From NCBI RefSeq assembly GCF_030244015.1, contig NZ_JASSYX010000003.1:496001-560000 (forward strand): a DNA stretch of 64,000 nucleotides. The letters run 5' to 3'. The position numbers and the translations under genes are program-made. A model generated the notes under the pieces. It was not told where the DNA came from. It did not search any database and saw only the letters and a list, made by a program, of their open reading frames with translations. Of this stretch, positions 28,446 through 38,213 are shown one piece after another. How positions within the stretch are numbered: position 1 is the first letter of the stretch; the number at the start of each line of letters is the position of its first letter. The DNA comes from Pedobacter ginsengisoli. Lineage in GTDB: Bacteria; Bacteroidota; Bacteroidia; Sphingobacteriales; Sphingobacteriaceae.

Positions 28446-29087
28446 ATGATTTACAAATTAGGAGATTTTGTACGTTTTGTCGATGAAAATTTAGAAGGAT
28501 ACATCACCAGAATCATAGATAAAGATACCATTGGCGTCACCGATGCCAATGACTTTGAGATCCCGGTCCTTGTCTCAAAGGTTACCCTCGTACATGGACA
28601 TGGAGATCTCCCTGATGAAGATGCCGGCATTGTCAAACCACTACAGCTCACACCCGATACCCCTTTTGTCAAAGAAGGCGTGTACCTGGGTGTTGTTGTC
28701 GATCAGCACAGCCCTTCAGTCGTTCATTTTCACATTATTAACGAAACCTCTTTTCAGTTGCTGAGCAGTCTGACCACTGAGAAGGGCGGCATCTATAAAG
28801 GCGAATTCGCCGGTATCCAATCCCCACACAGCACCAAAAAGGTTTATTCGGCACAGCTGTCCGATATACAGATCTGGCCGAAGTTTAGAATAGAAATTCT
28901 TTTTAATACACCTTTAAGCATAGAACCCGGCAATCCCGTTTCCTTTCATCAGCACATAAAAGGCAAAGACCTCTCCGTAGCCAAACAAGATATCATCAGC
29001 CTGAAGCAAAAAGGCTGGCTGATCCGTTTGGATGAACCCGGCCCTGCAATAGATGCAGAAAAACTAAAGCAAAGCTTTTTTAAATAA
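28446..29087 (+). CDS. DUF2027-like protein lacking the Smr domain
   Basis: 213 residues. The N-terminal 60 residues (YKLGDFVRFVDENLEGYITRIIDKD, then EIPVLVSKVTLVHGHG) resemble the DUF2027 region of Bacteroidota Smr/MutS-family proteins, a small beta-barrel. A middle beta-rich domain (VVVDQHSPSVVHFHIINET to about residue 165) follows. Those relatives usually continue into a C-terminal Smr nuclease-like domain with a DLH motif. Here the protein ends at QSFFK, and no Smr motif is in any downstream frame before the convergent M1 peptidase 3 bp away. It may be a truncated paralogue or a short family branch. Confidence 0.6.
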   Translation: MIYKLGDFVRFVDENLEGYITRIIDKDTIGVTDANDFEIPVLVSKVTLVHGHGDLPDEDAGIVKPLQLTPDTPFVKEGVYLGVVVDQHSPSVVHFHIINETSFQLLSSLTTEKGGIYKGEFAGIQSPHSTKKVYSAQLSDIQIWPKFRIEILFNTPLSIEPGNPVSFHQHIKGKDLSVAKQDIISLKQKGWLIRLDEPGPAIDAEKLKQSFFK

Positions 29088-29090
29088 ATC

Positions 29091-31055
29091 CTATTTTTTT
29101 TGCCAGCTGTTATTGTCTTCGTTCACATCCGGCAATACTTTATCAGGATCGAGCACTACTGAAACGATCTCTTCTCTGACCGGATACCTGATCACCCAGG
29201 TTTTATTTCTCATCCAGACATCCACCGGCAGTTTGATAAGATCAGTTTTACCACTTTTTGTTTTGACCTGCAAAATCACCGGCATCGGCATCTGTTCCAA
29301 ATTCGCTACAGTAATATTATAACCTGCAATTGATCCGCCCTCCCTGATCTCTGAAACTCCCGCAACCGCCTGATCCATTTTCCAGTTCTCTAAAAACCAA
29401 CCTTTCCAAAACCAGGAGAGATCTTCGCCCGCACCATTTTGCATTGCCCTGAAGAAGTCAAAGGGTGCCGGATGTTTAAACGCCCATTGTGAGATGTAGT
29501 TCCTGAATGCATAATCAAACCGGTCCGCACCCAATATTTCATTTCTCAGGATTTCCAGTCCCCATCCCGGTTTGCTATACAGATTCGTCCCTATATTTCT
29601 TTCCCTCATCGCATCAGGCGTCAGCATGATGTATTCCAGTTCAGGCTTCTGCAGTTTGCGTGCTATCTCATGCATGTTCGCCTTAGGTTGTTTATATTCC
29701 CCGTTATTAAAAGATGCTGAAGAGATCCCATTAATGAACGTATTGAAGCCTTCGTCCATCCATCCATATTTACGTTCATTCGTACCTACGATCATCGGAA
29801 ACCAGGTATGTCCAAATTCATGGTCGATCACTCCCCATGCATCTGCATTCCTGGCCTGCCAGCCACAAAAAACGATTCCTGGATATTCCATGCCACCGAC
29901 ATTACTTGCCACATTAACCGCCATTGGATAAGGATACTCAAACCATTTGGCTGAATAATGCTCAATAGATGTTTTGATGTATTCCACTGCCCTGCCATAA
30001 CCGTCCTCTCCATTACTCTCCACGGGATGTGCCGCGACAGCAAGCGACTTCTTACCGCTTGGCAAATTTATACGTGCCGCATCCAGCACAAAAGCTTTTG
30101 ATGAAGCCCACGCCGCATCACGTGTATTTTTAATCCTGAATTTCCAGACCAATTTATCCTTTGCCGGCCGTGACGCGGCATCCAGTACTTCTGATTCTGA
30201 GCGGATGGCAATCTTTTTATCACTGTTCTTAGCAGCATTCCAGCGTTGCAGCTGTACCGGCGTAAATACCTCCTGCGGGTTCAAAAGCTCACCCGAACCC
30301 ATCACAATATGATTGGCCGGAGTGGTCACTGCAAAATCTATATCTCCGTATTCACAATAGAACTCTCCCGCGCCCCAATACGGCAAAGTATTCCATCCCA
30401 GTACATCATCATATACACACATTCTGGGAAACCACTGAGCAATAGAAAATATCTCTCCGTTCTTCGTTGTCAAATGACCCATACGGTCTGAACCATTTAT
30501 TGGAACCACAAAAGAAAAATTCATCTTTATCGTGATCGCGTCACCACCTGCTTCCATAGCGTCTTCCAGACGGATCTGCATCCGGGTATCTTCGGTTATA
30601 GCTGTAAATTTTTCTGTTTTCCCCTTCTGGGATATAGACAGCCCCTCTATAGTATACCCCCCGTCCAGCTTTTCGCCCCGGCTGCCATACCTGCTCCCCG
30701 CAGGGATAAGCGCATTTCCACGCGATTTAGCGGAGAACAAATTCTGATCAAGCTGCAGCCACAGGTAATACAGTTTATCCGGACTGTTATTCTTATAGGT
30801 GATCGTCACGCTGCCTGTAACCTTATTATTCACATCATCCAGATTAGCAGTTATGTTGTAATCAGCGCGGTTTTGCCAGTACTTTGGGCCGGGATAACCA
30901 CTCGCTGACCGGAATTCATTCCCATTCTGGGAATAAAATAAAGGACCGAAAGCCGCATGCGGATCATAATTACTGTCAGCGCCCAATTCCTGCGCAGCTG
31001 CGTTTCCGCCAAAAGCGCACAACAATGCTAAAAGCATCACCAATTTATTAAACAT
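29091..31055 (-). CDS. M1 family metallopeptidase, exported
   Basis: 654 residues with a signal peptide (about 1-21, ending NAAAQ). The zinc site is HEFGH at 412-416 with the third ligand Glu435 in WMDEGFNTF, and a GGMEYPG substrate-binding motif lies at 387-393 (the GAMEN equivalent). The N-terminal beta-domain and an absent ERAP-like C-terminal helical domain fit the short secreted M1 aminopeptidases common in this phylum. It probably degrades peptides in the periplasm or outside. It converges on the DUF2027-like gene with a 3-bp gap. Confidence 0.93.
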   Translation of the reverse strand: MFNKLVMLLALLCAFGGNAAAQELGADSNYDPHAAFGPLFYSQNGNEFRSASGYPGPKYWQNRADYNITANLDDVNNKVTGSVTITYKNNSPDKLYYLWLQLDQNLFSAKSRGNALIPAGSRYGSRGEKLDGGYTIEGLSISQKGKTEKFTAITEDTRMQIRLEDAMEAGGDAITIKMNFSFVVPINGSDRMGHLTTKNGEIFSIAQWFPRMCVYDDVLGWNTLPYWGAGEFYCEYGDIDFAVTTPANHIVMGSGELLNPQEVFTPVQLQRWNAAKNSDKKIAIRSESEVLDAASRPAKDKLVWKFRIKNTRDAAWASSKAFVLDAARINLPSGKKSLAVAAHPVESNGEDGYGRAVEYIKTSIEHYSAKWFEYPYPMAVNVASNVGGMEYPGIVFCGWQARNADAWGVIDHEFGHTWFPMIVGTNERKYGWMDEGFNTFINGISSASFNNGEYKQPKANMHEIARKLQKPELEYIMLTPDAMRERNIGTNLYSKPGWGLEILRNEILGADRFDYAFRNYISQWAFKHPAPFDFFRAMQNGAGEDLSWFWKGWFLENWKMDQAVAGVSEIREGGSIAGYNITVANLEQMPMPVILQVKTKSGKTDLIKLPVDVWMRNKTWVIRYPVREEIVSVVLDPDKVLPDVNEDNNSWQKK

Positions 31056-31126
31056 ATAGTCCAGGATTTAAAGATTAAGGATAAAGATATAAAATGATAA
31101 CTTATTCTGTCTAATCGGCAAACTGA

Positions 31127-31867
31127 TTAATTTGACTTAAGCTTAGGTACAGGCGGCAGTTTGCGCTGCCATTCGGGAAGTTTCAGCCACTGATGATAGG
31201 CTTGTACCGTATAGTAATCATAATTGAAGGGCCGCTCAGCTTTCACGAGCACCGCTGTGGGTCTGTACAACGACATAAAATCTTTGAGGTCCTGCCCTTT
31301 CAATTTTACCAGATCTGAGACGTATGCTTCTGTAAAAACCTGGTTAATTTCCGTCTCGTATTTATCCCGTTCTTCCAGGAGTCTTATCTTTTCCTGTTCT
31401 CTGCGGTACTTACCGTATCCCAGATTAAATTTCAGCCCGCCGGCACGGTCGTTATTATTTTTTCCCCTGAGTCCGTCCGTCCGGATTCTCTTGAACTCCT
31501 GTGCTTCAGGATCCGGCGCAAAAACTAAAGGATTGATTTTAGCGCCAACGATTTTAACCTCGCTCAATGCTATTGAATTACCGGGAAGATAAACAATCTT
31601 TGGCAGGAGGTCAATCAGGTAAAGGGTATCGGTATGATATCCCGACAGTGAAAACACCAGGAGATCCCCGGATCTGGCCGGCAAACTGAATTGTCCCCCT
31701 GCTTTGGTTTTTACTGCCTGATTATTGTTCAGATTCTTCACATTCACCTCCTGCAATGGGACGGCTTTATTGTCCAGATCATATACCTTACCCGTGATCT
31801 GCTGTGCAAACACAGAAACCGGAATGAAAAGTATAAAAATCAACAGCAATTTTTTGCACATATCCAA
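31127..31867 (-). CDS. Exported CarboxypepD_reg-like domain protein
   Basis: 246 residues. A signal peptide (about 1-21, ending VFAQQ) is followed by one CarboxypepD-regulatory-like beta-sandwich (QITGKVYDLDNKAVPLQEVNV to about residue 110) and a charged C-terminal half with YGKYRREQEKIRLLEERDKYETEINQVF. The N-domain is like that of SusC proteins but no plug or barrel follows. This is a common periplasmic protein type in Bacteroidota with unknown function. It is upstream of the M1 peptidase gene by 71 bp. Confidence 0.75.
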   Translation of the reverse strand: MDMCKKLLLIFILFIPVSVFAQQITGKVYDLDNKAVPLQEVNVKNLNNNQAVKTKAGGQFSLPARSGDLLVFSLSGYHTDTLYLIDLLPKIVYLPGNSIALSEVKIVGAKINPLVFAPDPEAQEFKRIRTDGLRGKNNNDRAGGLKFNLGYGKYRREQEKIRLLEERDKYETEINQVFTEAYVSDLVKLKGQDLKDFMSLYRPTAVLVKAERPFNYDYYTVQAYHQWLKLPEWQRKLPPVPKLKSN

Positions 31868-31942
31868 ATGTAACGCTGTTTTAAAACGTATTCCCTTTAT
31901 TTAACAAACTTTAACAGCAAAGACCGTGCAGGTCAAAGAAGA

Positions 31943-32290
31943 TTACTTCAAAATTTTGGTATAATCAGACTCATCAAAACCGATCAGCACCGGCTTACCG
32001 TTCACTTCAACTATCGGTCGCTTAATGGCGCTTGTATATTTTAGCAAAATATGTATTGCACTCTCCCGGTCCAAAACGCTCTGCTGCTCTTCTGTGCTCA
32101 GGCTTCTCCAGGTGGTGCCTTTTCTATTCAGCACTTTTTCCCATCCAAAAATATCACACCATTCTCTCAGCTTTTCTGCAGTAATCCCGTTCTTCTTAAA
32201 GTCATAAAACTCTGGCGCAAATCCATTTTCACTAAGCCAGGTTCTCCCTTTCTTTACAGTATTGCAATTGGGTATCCCATATACGATCAT
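31943..32290 (-). CDS. ArsC/Spx/YffB-family protein
   Basis: 115 residues with a thioredoxin-like fold. The N-terminus IVYGIPNCNTVKKGRTWL has the single Cys9 of the YffB branch, not the CxxC of Spx. RPIVEVNGKPVLIGFDESDY matches the C-terminal ArsC signature. Although often called arsenate reductase, YffB-type members are not shown to reduce arsenate, and no ars genes are nearby. It is probably a glutathione- or thiol-dependent oxidoreductase. Confidence 0.85.
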   Translation of the reverse strand: MIVYGIPNCNTVKKGRTWLSENGFAPEFYDFKKNGITAEKLREWCDIFGWEKVLNRKGTTWRSLSTEEQQSVLDRESAIHILLKYTSAIKRPIVEVNGKPVLIGFDESDYTKILK

Positions 32291-32328
32291 GCTACAAACT
32301 TAGAAAAATCATATTCAAAATGCAATTC

Positions 32329-32359
32329 GTCACATTTTTAAAGGGTTTGGTCACATTTT
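32329..32359. promoter_or_regulatory. 10-bp direct repeat upstream of the LytS/LytTR pair
   Basis: GTCACATTTT occurs at 32329-32338 and again at 32350-32359, exactly 21 bp apart (two helical turns), 46 bp before the kinase start. LytTR regulators usually bind pairs of direct repeats spaced by about two turns, so this is a candidate autoregulatory site. Confidence 0.5.
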
Positions 32360-32404
32360 AAAATTTGGAGACAAAAGCCTTCGTACTATTGCAGCGTACT
32401 TACC

Positions 32405-33940
32405 ATGATTAAAACGTATAAACTGATGAAAATAAAAGATCTTGCCAAGATAGAGTTCTGGATCGCCACCGGCCTTTACGGCTTTGCCATTATTTTGCTG
32501 ATATCTAATTCCGGTGAAAGAACACCAAACTTCACCGAGTACCTGATGAAGGGAGCAAATTTGCGTTACTCTTACATCTCCAACTACCTTATACCCGAAT
32601 TATTCCGCTTTTCTATCTTATATTTTAGCTTCCTGTTACTCAATTTTTGCATAGGGCCGTCTATCTTTAAGCCAAATACCAGAGTCCTGTCGATTTTGGT
32701 CATCATCATTCTGTTTTTGGGAACAGGATTGACCACAAGCATTATCTACACCTATAGCCAGGCCCATCTTTTTGCTGATTTCCCTACCACAGACGAGGCA
32801 TATGCCCATTTTTTCTTCAAGGGATATACTTACGCAGCATGGCTGATCCTGGTTATCATGATCTATATCGCCTTAAAGAAGCTCATTGTCTATTTTAGGG
32901 AAAACGAGACCAGCAAGTATGATCCGGCAAGCCGGATGAAACTTGAAGCCGTATTCGGAGGTGCGTTCTGGTTTGTCGGCCTGCTTTTTCTGATCGCCAC
33001 CTCATCACCCTTTGAAGTAATGGTTTGTTGGACGCTGGTCATTTGTGCAGCAGTCTTTATTGTTATCTATTCCCTCTATTACCTCATCCCGGAAGTAAAA
33101 ACCTCTGGCAGGACTTTTAAAAACTTCTTTTGGAAAATTCTGCTCATCACCATCATATTTTGCATCCCGCTTTCCCTGATTGCACTGTTGTTCAGTAACC
33201 GGGGAGAAATGGCAGGGATAGTGATCCTGTTTCACATCCCCACACAAATCATTATCAGCGCACCTCTTTCCTGGTACATCTATAAAAAACGCAGGGAAAG
33301 CAACGCAGAACTCACCACCTTAAAAACAGAACTTGACAAGTCCGATGCCAGCCTGAGTTTCCTGCGGTCGCAGATCAATCCGCATTTTCTATTCAATGCA
33401 CTCAACACACTTTACGGAACCGCCCTTCAGGAAAATGCAGAACGGACAGGCGAGGGCATACAAATGCTTGGCGATATGATGCGTTTTATGCTGCAGGAAA
33501 ACATGCAGGAAAAAATCTCCCTGACCCGGGATGTTGATTACCTCAATAATTACATCGCCCTGCAAAAACTTAGAACTTCCCGCTCACCGTCCATTAGTAT
33601 TGAAACACAAATTGATGAGCAGATCAACAACCAGCAAATTGCACCGATGCTGCTTATTCCTTTTGTAGAAAACGCATTCAAGCACGGCATCAGTCTGCAA
33701 CAACCCTCACACATTAAAATTACGCTTCAAACTAAAGGAAATACCCTATACTTTGATGTACACAACAGTATTCATATTAAACCCGACAATGATCCTGAAA
33801 AACTAAAAAGCGGTATCGGGCTGAAAAATGTTGAACAGCGGCTTGAACACCTTTATCCAAACCGGCACGAACTGATCATCAGGGAAAGCGCTAAAGAATT
33901 TTTTATCCACCTAACCTTGCAACTGACGGGAAATAACTAA
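32405..33940 (+). CDS. LytS-type sensor histidine kinase
   Basis: 511 residues. The N-terminal ~290 hold about eight hydrophobic segments of no recognised sensor family. The cytoplasmic part has the His_kinase domain with phospho-acceptor His327 (FLRSQINPHFLFNAL) and an ATPase domain with the N-box PFVENAFKHG (Asn423) and GIGLKNVEQRL. It would phosphorylate the LytTR regulator encoded 8 bp downstream. The signal is unknown. An alternative start at Met8 is possible. Confidence 0.9.
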   Translation: MIKTYKLMKIKDLAKIEFWIATGLYGFAIILLISNSGERTPNFTEYLMKGANLRYSYISNYLIPELFRFSILYFSFLLLNFCIGPSIFKPNTRVLSILVIIILFLGTGLTTSIIYTYSQAHLFADFPTTDEAYAHFFFKGYTYAAWLILVIMIYIALKKLIVYFRENETSKYDPASRMKLEAVFGGAFWFVGLLFLIATSSPFEVMVCWTLVICAAVFIVIYSLYYLIPEVKTSGRTFKNFFWKILLITIIFCIPLSLIALLFSNRGEMAGIVILFHIPTQIIISAPLSWYIYKKRRESNAELTTLKTELDKSDASLSFLRSQINPHFLFNALNTLYGTALQENAERTGEGIQMLGDMMRFMLQENMQEKISLTRDVDYLNNYIALQKLRTSRSPSISIETQIDEQINNQQIAPMLLIPFVENAFKHGISLQQPSHIKITLQTKGNTLYFDVHNSIHIKPDNDPEKLKSGIGLKNVEQRLEHLYPNRHELIIRESAKEFFIHLTLQLTGNN

Positions 33941-33948
33941 TTTTAGGA

Positions 33949-34635
33949 ATGATCGCTATCGCAATTGATGATGAGCCTATAGCTTTGGATGTCGTAAAAT
34001 CACATGCATCCAAAGTCCCGTTCATTGAGCTTAATGCCACATTCACCAACGCATTTGATGCGATTGCTTACCTGCACCAAAACAAAACAGATCTTATTTT
34101 CCTGGATATTAAAATGCCGGATATTAATGGTATAGACTTTCTAGGCAGCCTTTCCAATCCCCCGATGGTGATTTTCACGACAGCCTATTCTGAGCATGCT
34201 GTAAAAAGCTTTGAGCTCGATGCAGTAGATTACCTGCTTAAGCCTTTTTCCCTTTCCCGCTTTCTTAAAGCCTGTAATAAAGCCCTGGAACTGCACAACC
34301 TCAGGAACAAATTTGAAAGTACCGGGCATCCTGACTCTATTTTTTTCAAAGATGGTTATGAGCAAATAAAGGTACAGATTGAAGACATCCTGTATATAGA
34401 AGCCTGCGGCAATTATACCCAGGTCCATTTAACTGGCGGAAAGTTGCTTAGCACCCGGGTTTCCGTGAGCGAGATGCTGCTGCTGCTCCCGGAAAAGAAA
34501 TTTATCAGGACCCATCGCGCTTTCATCATAGCCAGGGATAAGATCAGCAAATTTGACCGCTCGCAGGTTTGGATCGGCAACAATATTATACCTATTGGCG
34601 CCACCTACGCCACCTGCCTGCAGAATTTGCATTAA
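33949..34635 (+). CDS. LytTR family response regulator
   Basis: 228 residues: a receiver domain with acidic pair IDDEP and phospho-acceptor Asp53 (IFLDIKMPD), then a LytTR DNA-binding domain from about residue 132 (YIEACGNYTQVHLTGGKLLSTRVS, then FIRTHRAFIIARDKI). It is the partner of the LytS-type kinase directly upstream. Such pairs usually regulate one or a few nearby genes; the hybrid kinase 94 bp downstream is a candidate target. Confidence 0.93.
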   Translation: MIAIAIDDEPIALDVVKSHASKVPFIELNATFTNAFDAIAYLHQNKTDLIFLDIKMPDINGIDFLGSLSNPPMVIFTTAYSEHAVKSFELDAVDYLLKPFSLSRFLKACNKALELHNLRNKFESTGHPDSIFFKDGYEQIKVQIEDILYIEACGNYTQVHLTGGKLLSTRVSVSEMLLLLPEKKFIRTHRAFIIARDKISKFDRSQVWIGNNIIPIGATYATCLQNLH

Positions 34636-34729
34636 AACCACTTGTAATTTTTATATAAGAAACCCTAAATCAGATATTATTCCTAATATTGTATAATACG
34701 GATTTCCTGGTAAAACATTAACAAACCAT

Positions 34730-37700
34730 ATGTTTAAACTTTCCTTTAAACAGCAAGTGCTGACCGGATTTTCGGTCTCTTTGGCATTTGTCCTCGTTTC
34801 AGCGGCAACCTCTTATTTTAGTATAAAATCACTCAGTGAAGATGCCCGGTGGACGAATCATACCTATGATGTCATAAATTTAATTCAAAAAATTGAAAAT
34901 CTGTCAGTCAGCTCTGAAACCGCGGTAAGGGGCTACGCACTGTCGGAACAAAAAAAATTTCTCGAGCCCTATACCGCAAATGCCACTAAAATTGGCCCCA
35001 CCATTCGGGAACTGAGAAAATTAGTACTTGATAACCCCGAACAAAGTAAAAGTGTTGATTCTCTTGAATATTACGCCAATGAAAAACTTGCGGATATGCG
35101 GAGTATACTCGAAAGCAATGCTTCCCGGGGCCGCACTGCCGGTCTGGAGCAGATCCTGACAGGCAATGGACAGCGCATAAAAGATAAGATGCTGCGGATT
35201 AGCAACAAAATCACCAAAACCGAACATTTGCTGCTTGAAAAAAGAAAGGCAGATACAGACAAAAGTAATACCAGGACCATATGGATTGTTTTACTCAGCG
35301 CCGTTATTATTTTTGGTCTTATCTTATTCTTGTTTTCCTATATCAAACGGACTTTTGATCAGCAAAAACTTACGGAAGAGCAGATGCGGGATTCCAACAT
35401 CCGGCTCGAAAAAATCTCTGCCGACAATAAGCAAAAAAACTGGTTACTGACCGGGGTGACGGAGGTCACCGAATCTATGCGCGGTGAGCAGGAAATTGAA
35501 GAGTTATCTGCAAATGTAGTTTCCCGAATCTGTAATTATACCGGTGCCAGTGTTGGCGCGCTTTTTCTGCTGGACGAAAAAAGGAAAACTTTTGTATTCA
35601 AAGGAGGCTATGCCTACCAGCGGACAAAAAGTGCAAGTCGGGAATATTCATTTGGCGAAGGCATGATTGGGCAGGCGGCAATCGAAAAGAAAAGTAAAAT
35701 GCTCGACAATATTCCTGAAGATTATCTTAAGATCAGTTCTGCATTGGGAGACACCGCACCTTCCTTTATATTTATTCTTCCTATAGTATTTGAAAATATG
35801 ACCATAGCTGTGATTGAGCTTGGTCTGACGGAAAAACCCAATGAATCTAAATTATTATTCTTAAATACCATCACAGAGAGCATCGGCGTGTCAATCAACA
35901 GTGCCATCGCCAGAGTCAAACTCAGCGCACTATTTGAGCAGACCCAGCAGCAGGCAGAAGAGCTGGAAAGTCAGCAGGAAGAACTGCGTACCACCAACGA
36001 AGAACTCATCTACAAATCGGAGCAGCTTCAGGCGTCTGAAGAGGAACTCAGGGTACAGCAGGAGGAGCTGCGACAAACCAATGCAGAGCTGGAAGAAAAA
36101 GCACAACAGCTGGAAGAACGCAATGTACTTGTAAATCAGGCGCGTGAGGCCATGAGCCTCAAAGCAGAAGAACTGGAATTGTCCAGTAAATACAAGTCAG
36201 AATTCCTGGCCAATATGAGCCATGAACTGCGCACCCCGCTCAACAGTATCCTCATTCTTGCGAGGATCCTCAAGGAAAACAAACCGGAAAACCTCAATGA
36301 GGAGCAGATAAAATATGCTGGCGTAATCCACAATGCGGGAACCGACCTGCTTACACTGATCAATGACATCCTGGATCTCTCCAAAATTGAATCAGGAAAA
36401 ATTGATCTTACGATAGAAGAAGTCAAGCCGCAAAGCATCAAACAGGACATGGAGGCCTTATTTACTGAGCTTGCCAAAAGCAAAAAGATCAGGTTTGACG
36501 TTCTTCTGGGCCACGACCTGCCGGGAATCATTCTTACAGATCGGTCAAGATTGGAACAGGTGATAAAAAACCTGCTTTCCAATTCGTTTAAGTTTACACC
36601 CGAACACGGTCAGATCACCTTCAGCATCACTCAGGCTCATAAGGGTCATAGATTTTACTCCGATCGGCTCAATGGCACTCCGCAGAAGGTACTTGCACTC
36701 GCAGTGAAGGACTCGGGCATCGGGATACCTGAAGACAAACAGCGGCTGATATTTGAGGCATTTCAGCAGGCAGACGGTTCTACCAGCAGAAAATATGGCG
36801 GAACTGGCCTGGGTCTGTCGATCAGTAAGGAACTTGCCAGTATACTTGGAGGTGAAATCCAGGTACAAAGTGAAGTGAATTCAGGAAGCACTTTTACGCT
36901 GTTCATCCCCGAGCAGCACACGGCAAATGCCAGTCAGATAGCCGGCTATGTATCTGAAGAGAATCCCCAGGAGCCTAAAATTGCACCACTCATCCCAAAT
37001 GCCGCGACTACGCCGATAAAAACCCATAGGCTTCAAACCCTCCTCATTGTTGAGGATGACCAGGCTTTCGCAGGAATACTAAGCGATTATGCCTCCGAGA
37101 AAGGTTTTAAGCCCATTCTCGCCTATAGTGGAGATAAGGCACTTGAATTGGCTACATCCCAACTTCCCGATGCAATTGTCCTCGATATTATGCTACCCGT
37201 CATGGATGGCTGGACCATCCTGAAAAAGCTTAAGTCTGATGTGCGGACTAGACACATCCCCGTACATATGATGTCGGCCGGAACAGTAAAAGAAAGTGAC
37301 GCAAAACAACGGGGAGCCATTGGCTTTCTCAAAAAACCGATCGAAAAAGATCAGCTTGATAAGGCATTTGACCAGCTCAGTTCGGCCCATACCAAATATA
37401 ACCTTAACAAAGTGCTGGTCATTGAAGACCAGGAACTGCAAAGCAAAATCCTGACGCGGCAACTCACCGACAAAGGTGTAGAGGTCAAACAGGCATTCAC
37501 TGGAAATGAGGCATTGGAACTGCTGAAAACACATATTTTTGACTGTATCATCCTCGACCTGAGGCTGCCTGATATTTCGGGTTTTGATCTTCTCGACGAA
37601 ATTAAATCCCAGCCTGAACATTCGCATATTCCGGTGATCATCAACACGGCAATGGAACTGGATGACGACAAGATGGCACACATTATGAAGCATACAGAGG

Positions 37701-38212
37701 CCATGGTATTGAAATCCAACAAATCCAACGACCGGCTGATTGATGAAGTGAGTCTCTTTATGAACAAATTGAAACAGGATGAAAGACCGGTTTCCAGAAC
37801 CATTGCAAAAGGGAAAAGCGTTTCAACCCTTGAAAAAGCACTTAAAGGAAAAACTGTACTGATCACCGACGACGACATGAGGAATATTTTTGCCCTCTCC
37901 AGTGCCCTGCAAGAATATGAAATGAACATATACATTGCAAATAATGGAAAAGAAGCCATTCAAAAACTACACGAAAACCCTGGAATAGATCTCGTACTGA
38001 TGGACATTATGATGCCGGAAATGGATGGTTATGAAGCCATGCGGACTATCCGGGAGGAAAAGAAATTTGCCAAGCTGCCAATTATCGCATTGACAGCAAA
38101 AGCGATGAAAAATGACCGCGAAAAATGTATAGAAGCAGGCGCAAATGATTATATTTCCAAACCTGTTGACATGGATAAACTCCTATCCATGTTGAGGGTT
38201 TGGCTAAGCTAA
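34730..38212 (+). CDS. CHASE3-GAF hybrid histidine kinase with three receiver domains
   Basis: 1160 residues. In order: TM1 (about 10-30), a periplasmic CHASE3-like helical domain (35-178), TM2 (183-203), GAF (about 250-395), a Glu/Gln-rich heptad coiled coil (400-490), HisKA with His498 (FLANMSHELRTPLNS), HATPase with the N-box at about 611-622 and DSGIGIP, and three receivers with phospho-acceptors Asp819, Asp943 and Asp1092. REC2 lacks the usual Lys-Pro end (AMVLKSNKSN), so it may not switch normally. There is no output domain, so the phosphate presumably passes to other proteins. The stop is 1 bp before cheR, implying coupling. Confidence 0.93.
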   Translation: MFKLSFKQQVLTGFSVSLAFVLVSAATSYFSIKSLSEDARWTNHTYDVINLIQKIENLSVSSETAVRGYALSEQKKFLEPYTANATKIGPTIRELRKLVLDNPEQSKSVDSLEYYANEKLADMRSILESNASRGRTAGLEQILTGNGQRIKDKMLRISNKITKTEHLLLEKRKADTDKSNTRTIWIVLLSAVIIFGLILFLFSYIKRTFDQQKLTEEQMRDSNIRLEKISADNKQKNWLLTGVTEVTESMRGEQEIEELSANVVSRICNYTGASVGALFLLDEKRKTFVFKGGYAYQRTKSASREYSFGEGMIGQAAIEKKSKMLDNIPEDYLKISSALGDTAPSFIFILPIVFENMTIAVIELGLTEKPNESKLLFLNTITESIGVSINSAIARVKLSALFEQTQQQAEELESQQEELRTTNEELIYKSEQLQASEEELRVQQEELRQTNAELEEKAQQLEERNVLVNQAREAMSLKAEELELSSKYKSEFLANMSHELRTPLNSILILARILKENKPENLNEEQIKYAGVIHNAGTDLLTLINDILDLSKIESGKIDLTIEEVKPQSIKQDMEALFTELAKSKKIRFDVLLGHDLPGIILTDRSRLEQVIKNLLSNSFKFTPEHGQITFSITQAHKGHRFYSDRLNGTPQKVLALAVKDSGIGIPEDKQRLIFEAFQQADGSTSRKYGGTGLGLSISKELASILGGEIQVQSEVNSGSTFTLFIPEQHTANASQIAGYVSEENPQEPKIAPLIPNAATTPIKTHRLQTLLIVEDDQAFAGILSDYASEKGFKPILAYSGDKALELATSQLPDAIVLDIMLPVMDGWTILKKLKSDVRTRHIPVHMMSAGTVKESDAKQRGAIGFLKKPIEKDQLDKAFDQLSSAHTKYNLNKVLVIEDQELQSKILTRQLTDKGVEVKQAFTGNEALELLKTHIFDCIILDLRLPDISGFDLLDEIKSQPEHSHIPVIINTAMELDDDKMAHIMKHTEAMVLKSNKSNDRLIDEVSLFMNKLKQDERPVSRTIAKGKSVSTLEKALKGKTVLITDDDMRNIFALSSALQEYEMNIYIANNGKEAIQKLHENPGIDLVLMDIMMPEMDGYEAMRTIREEKKFAKLPIIALTAKAMKNDREKCIEAGANDYISKPVDMDKLLSMLRVWLS

Positions 38213-38213
38213 C

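Noticed and set aside
31943-32290. Arsenic-resistance role for the ArsC-like gene
   Set aside because: It belongs to the single-Cys YffB-like branch and no arsB, arsR or acr3 gene is nearby.
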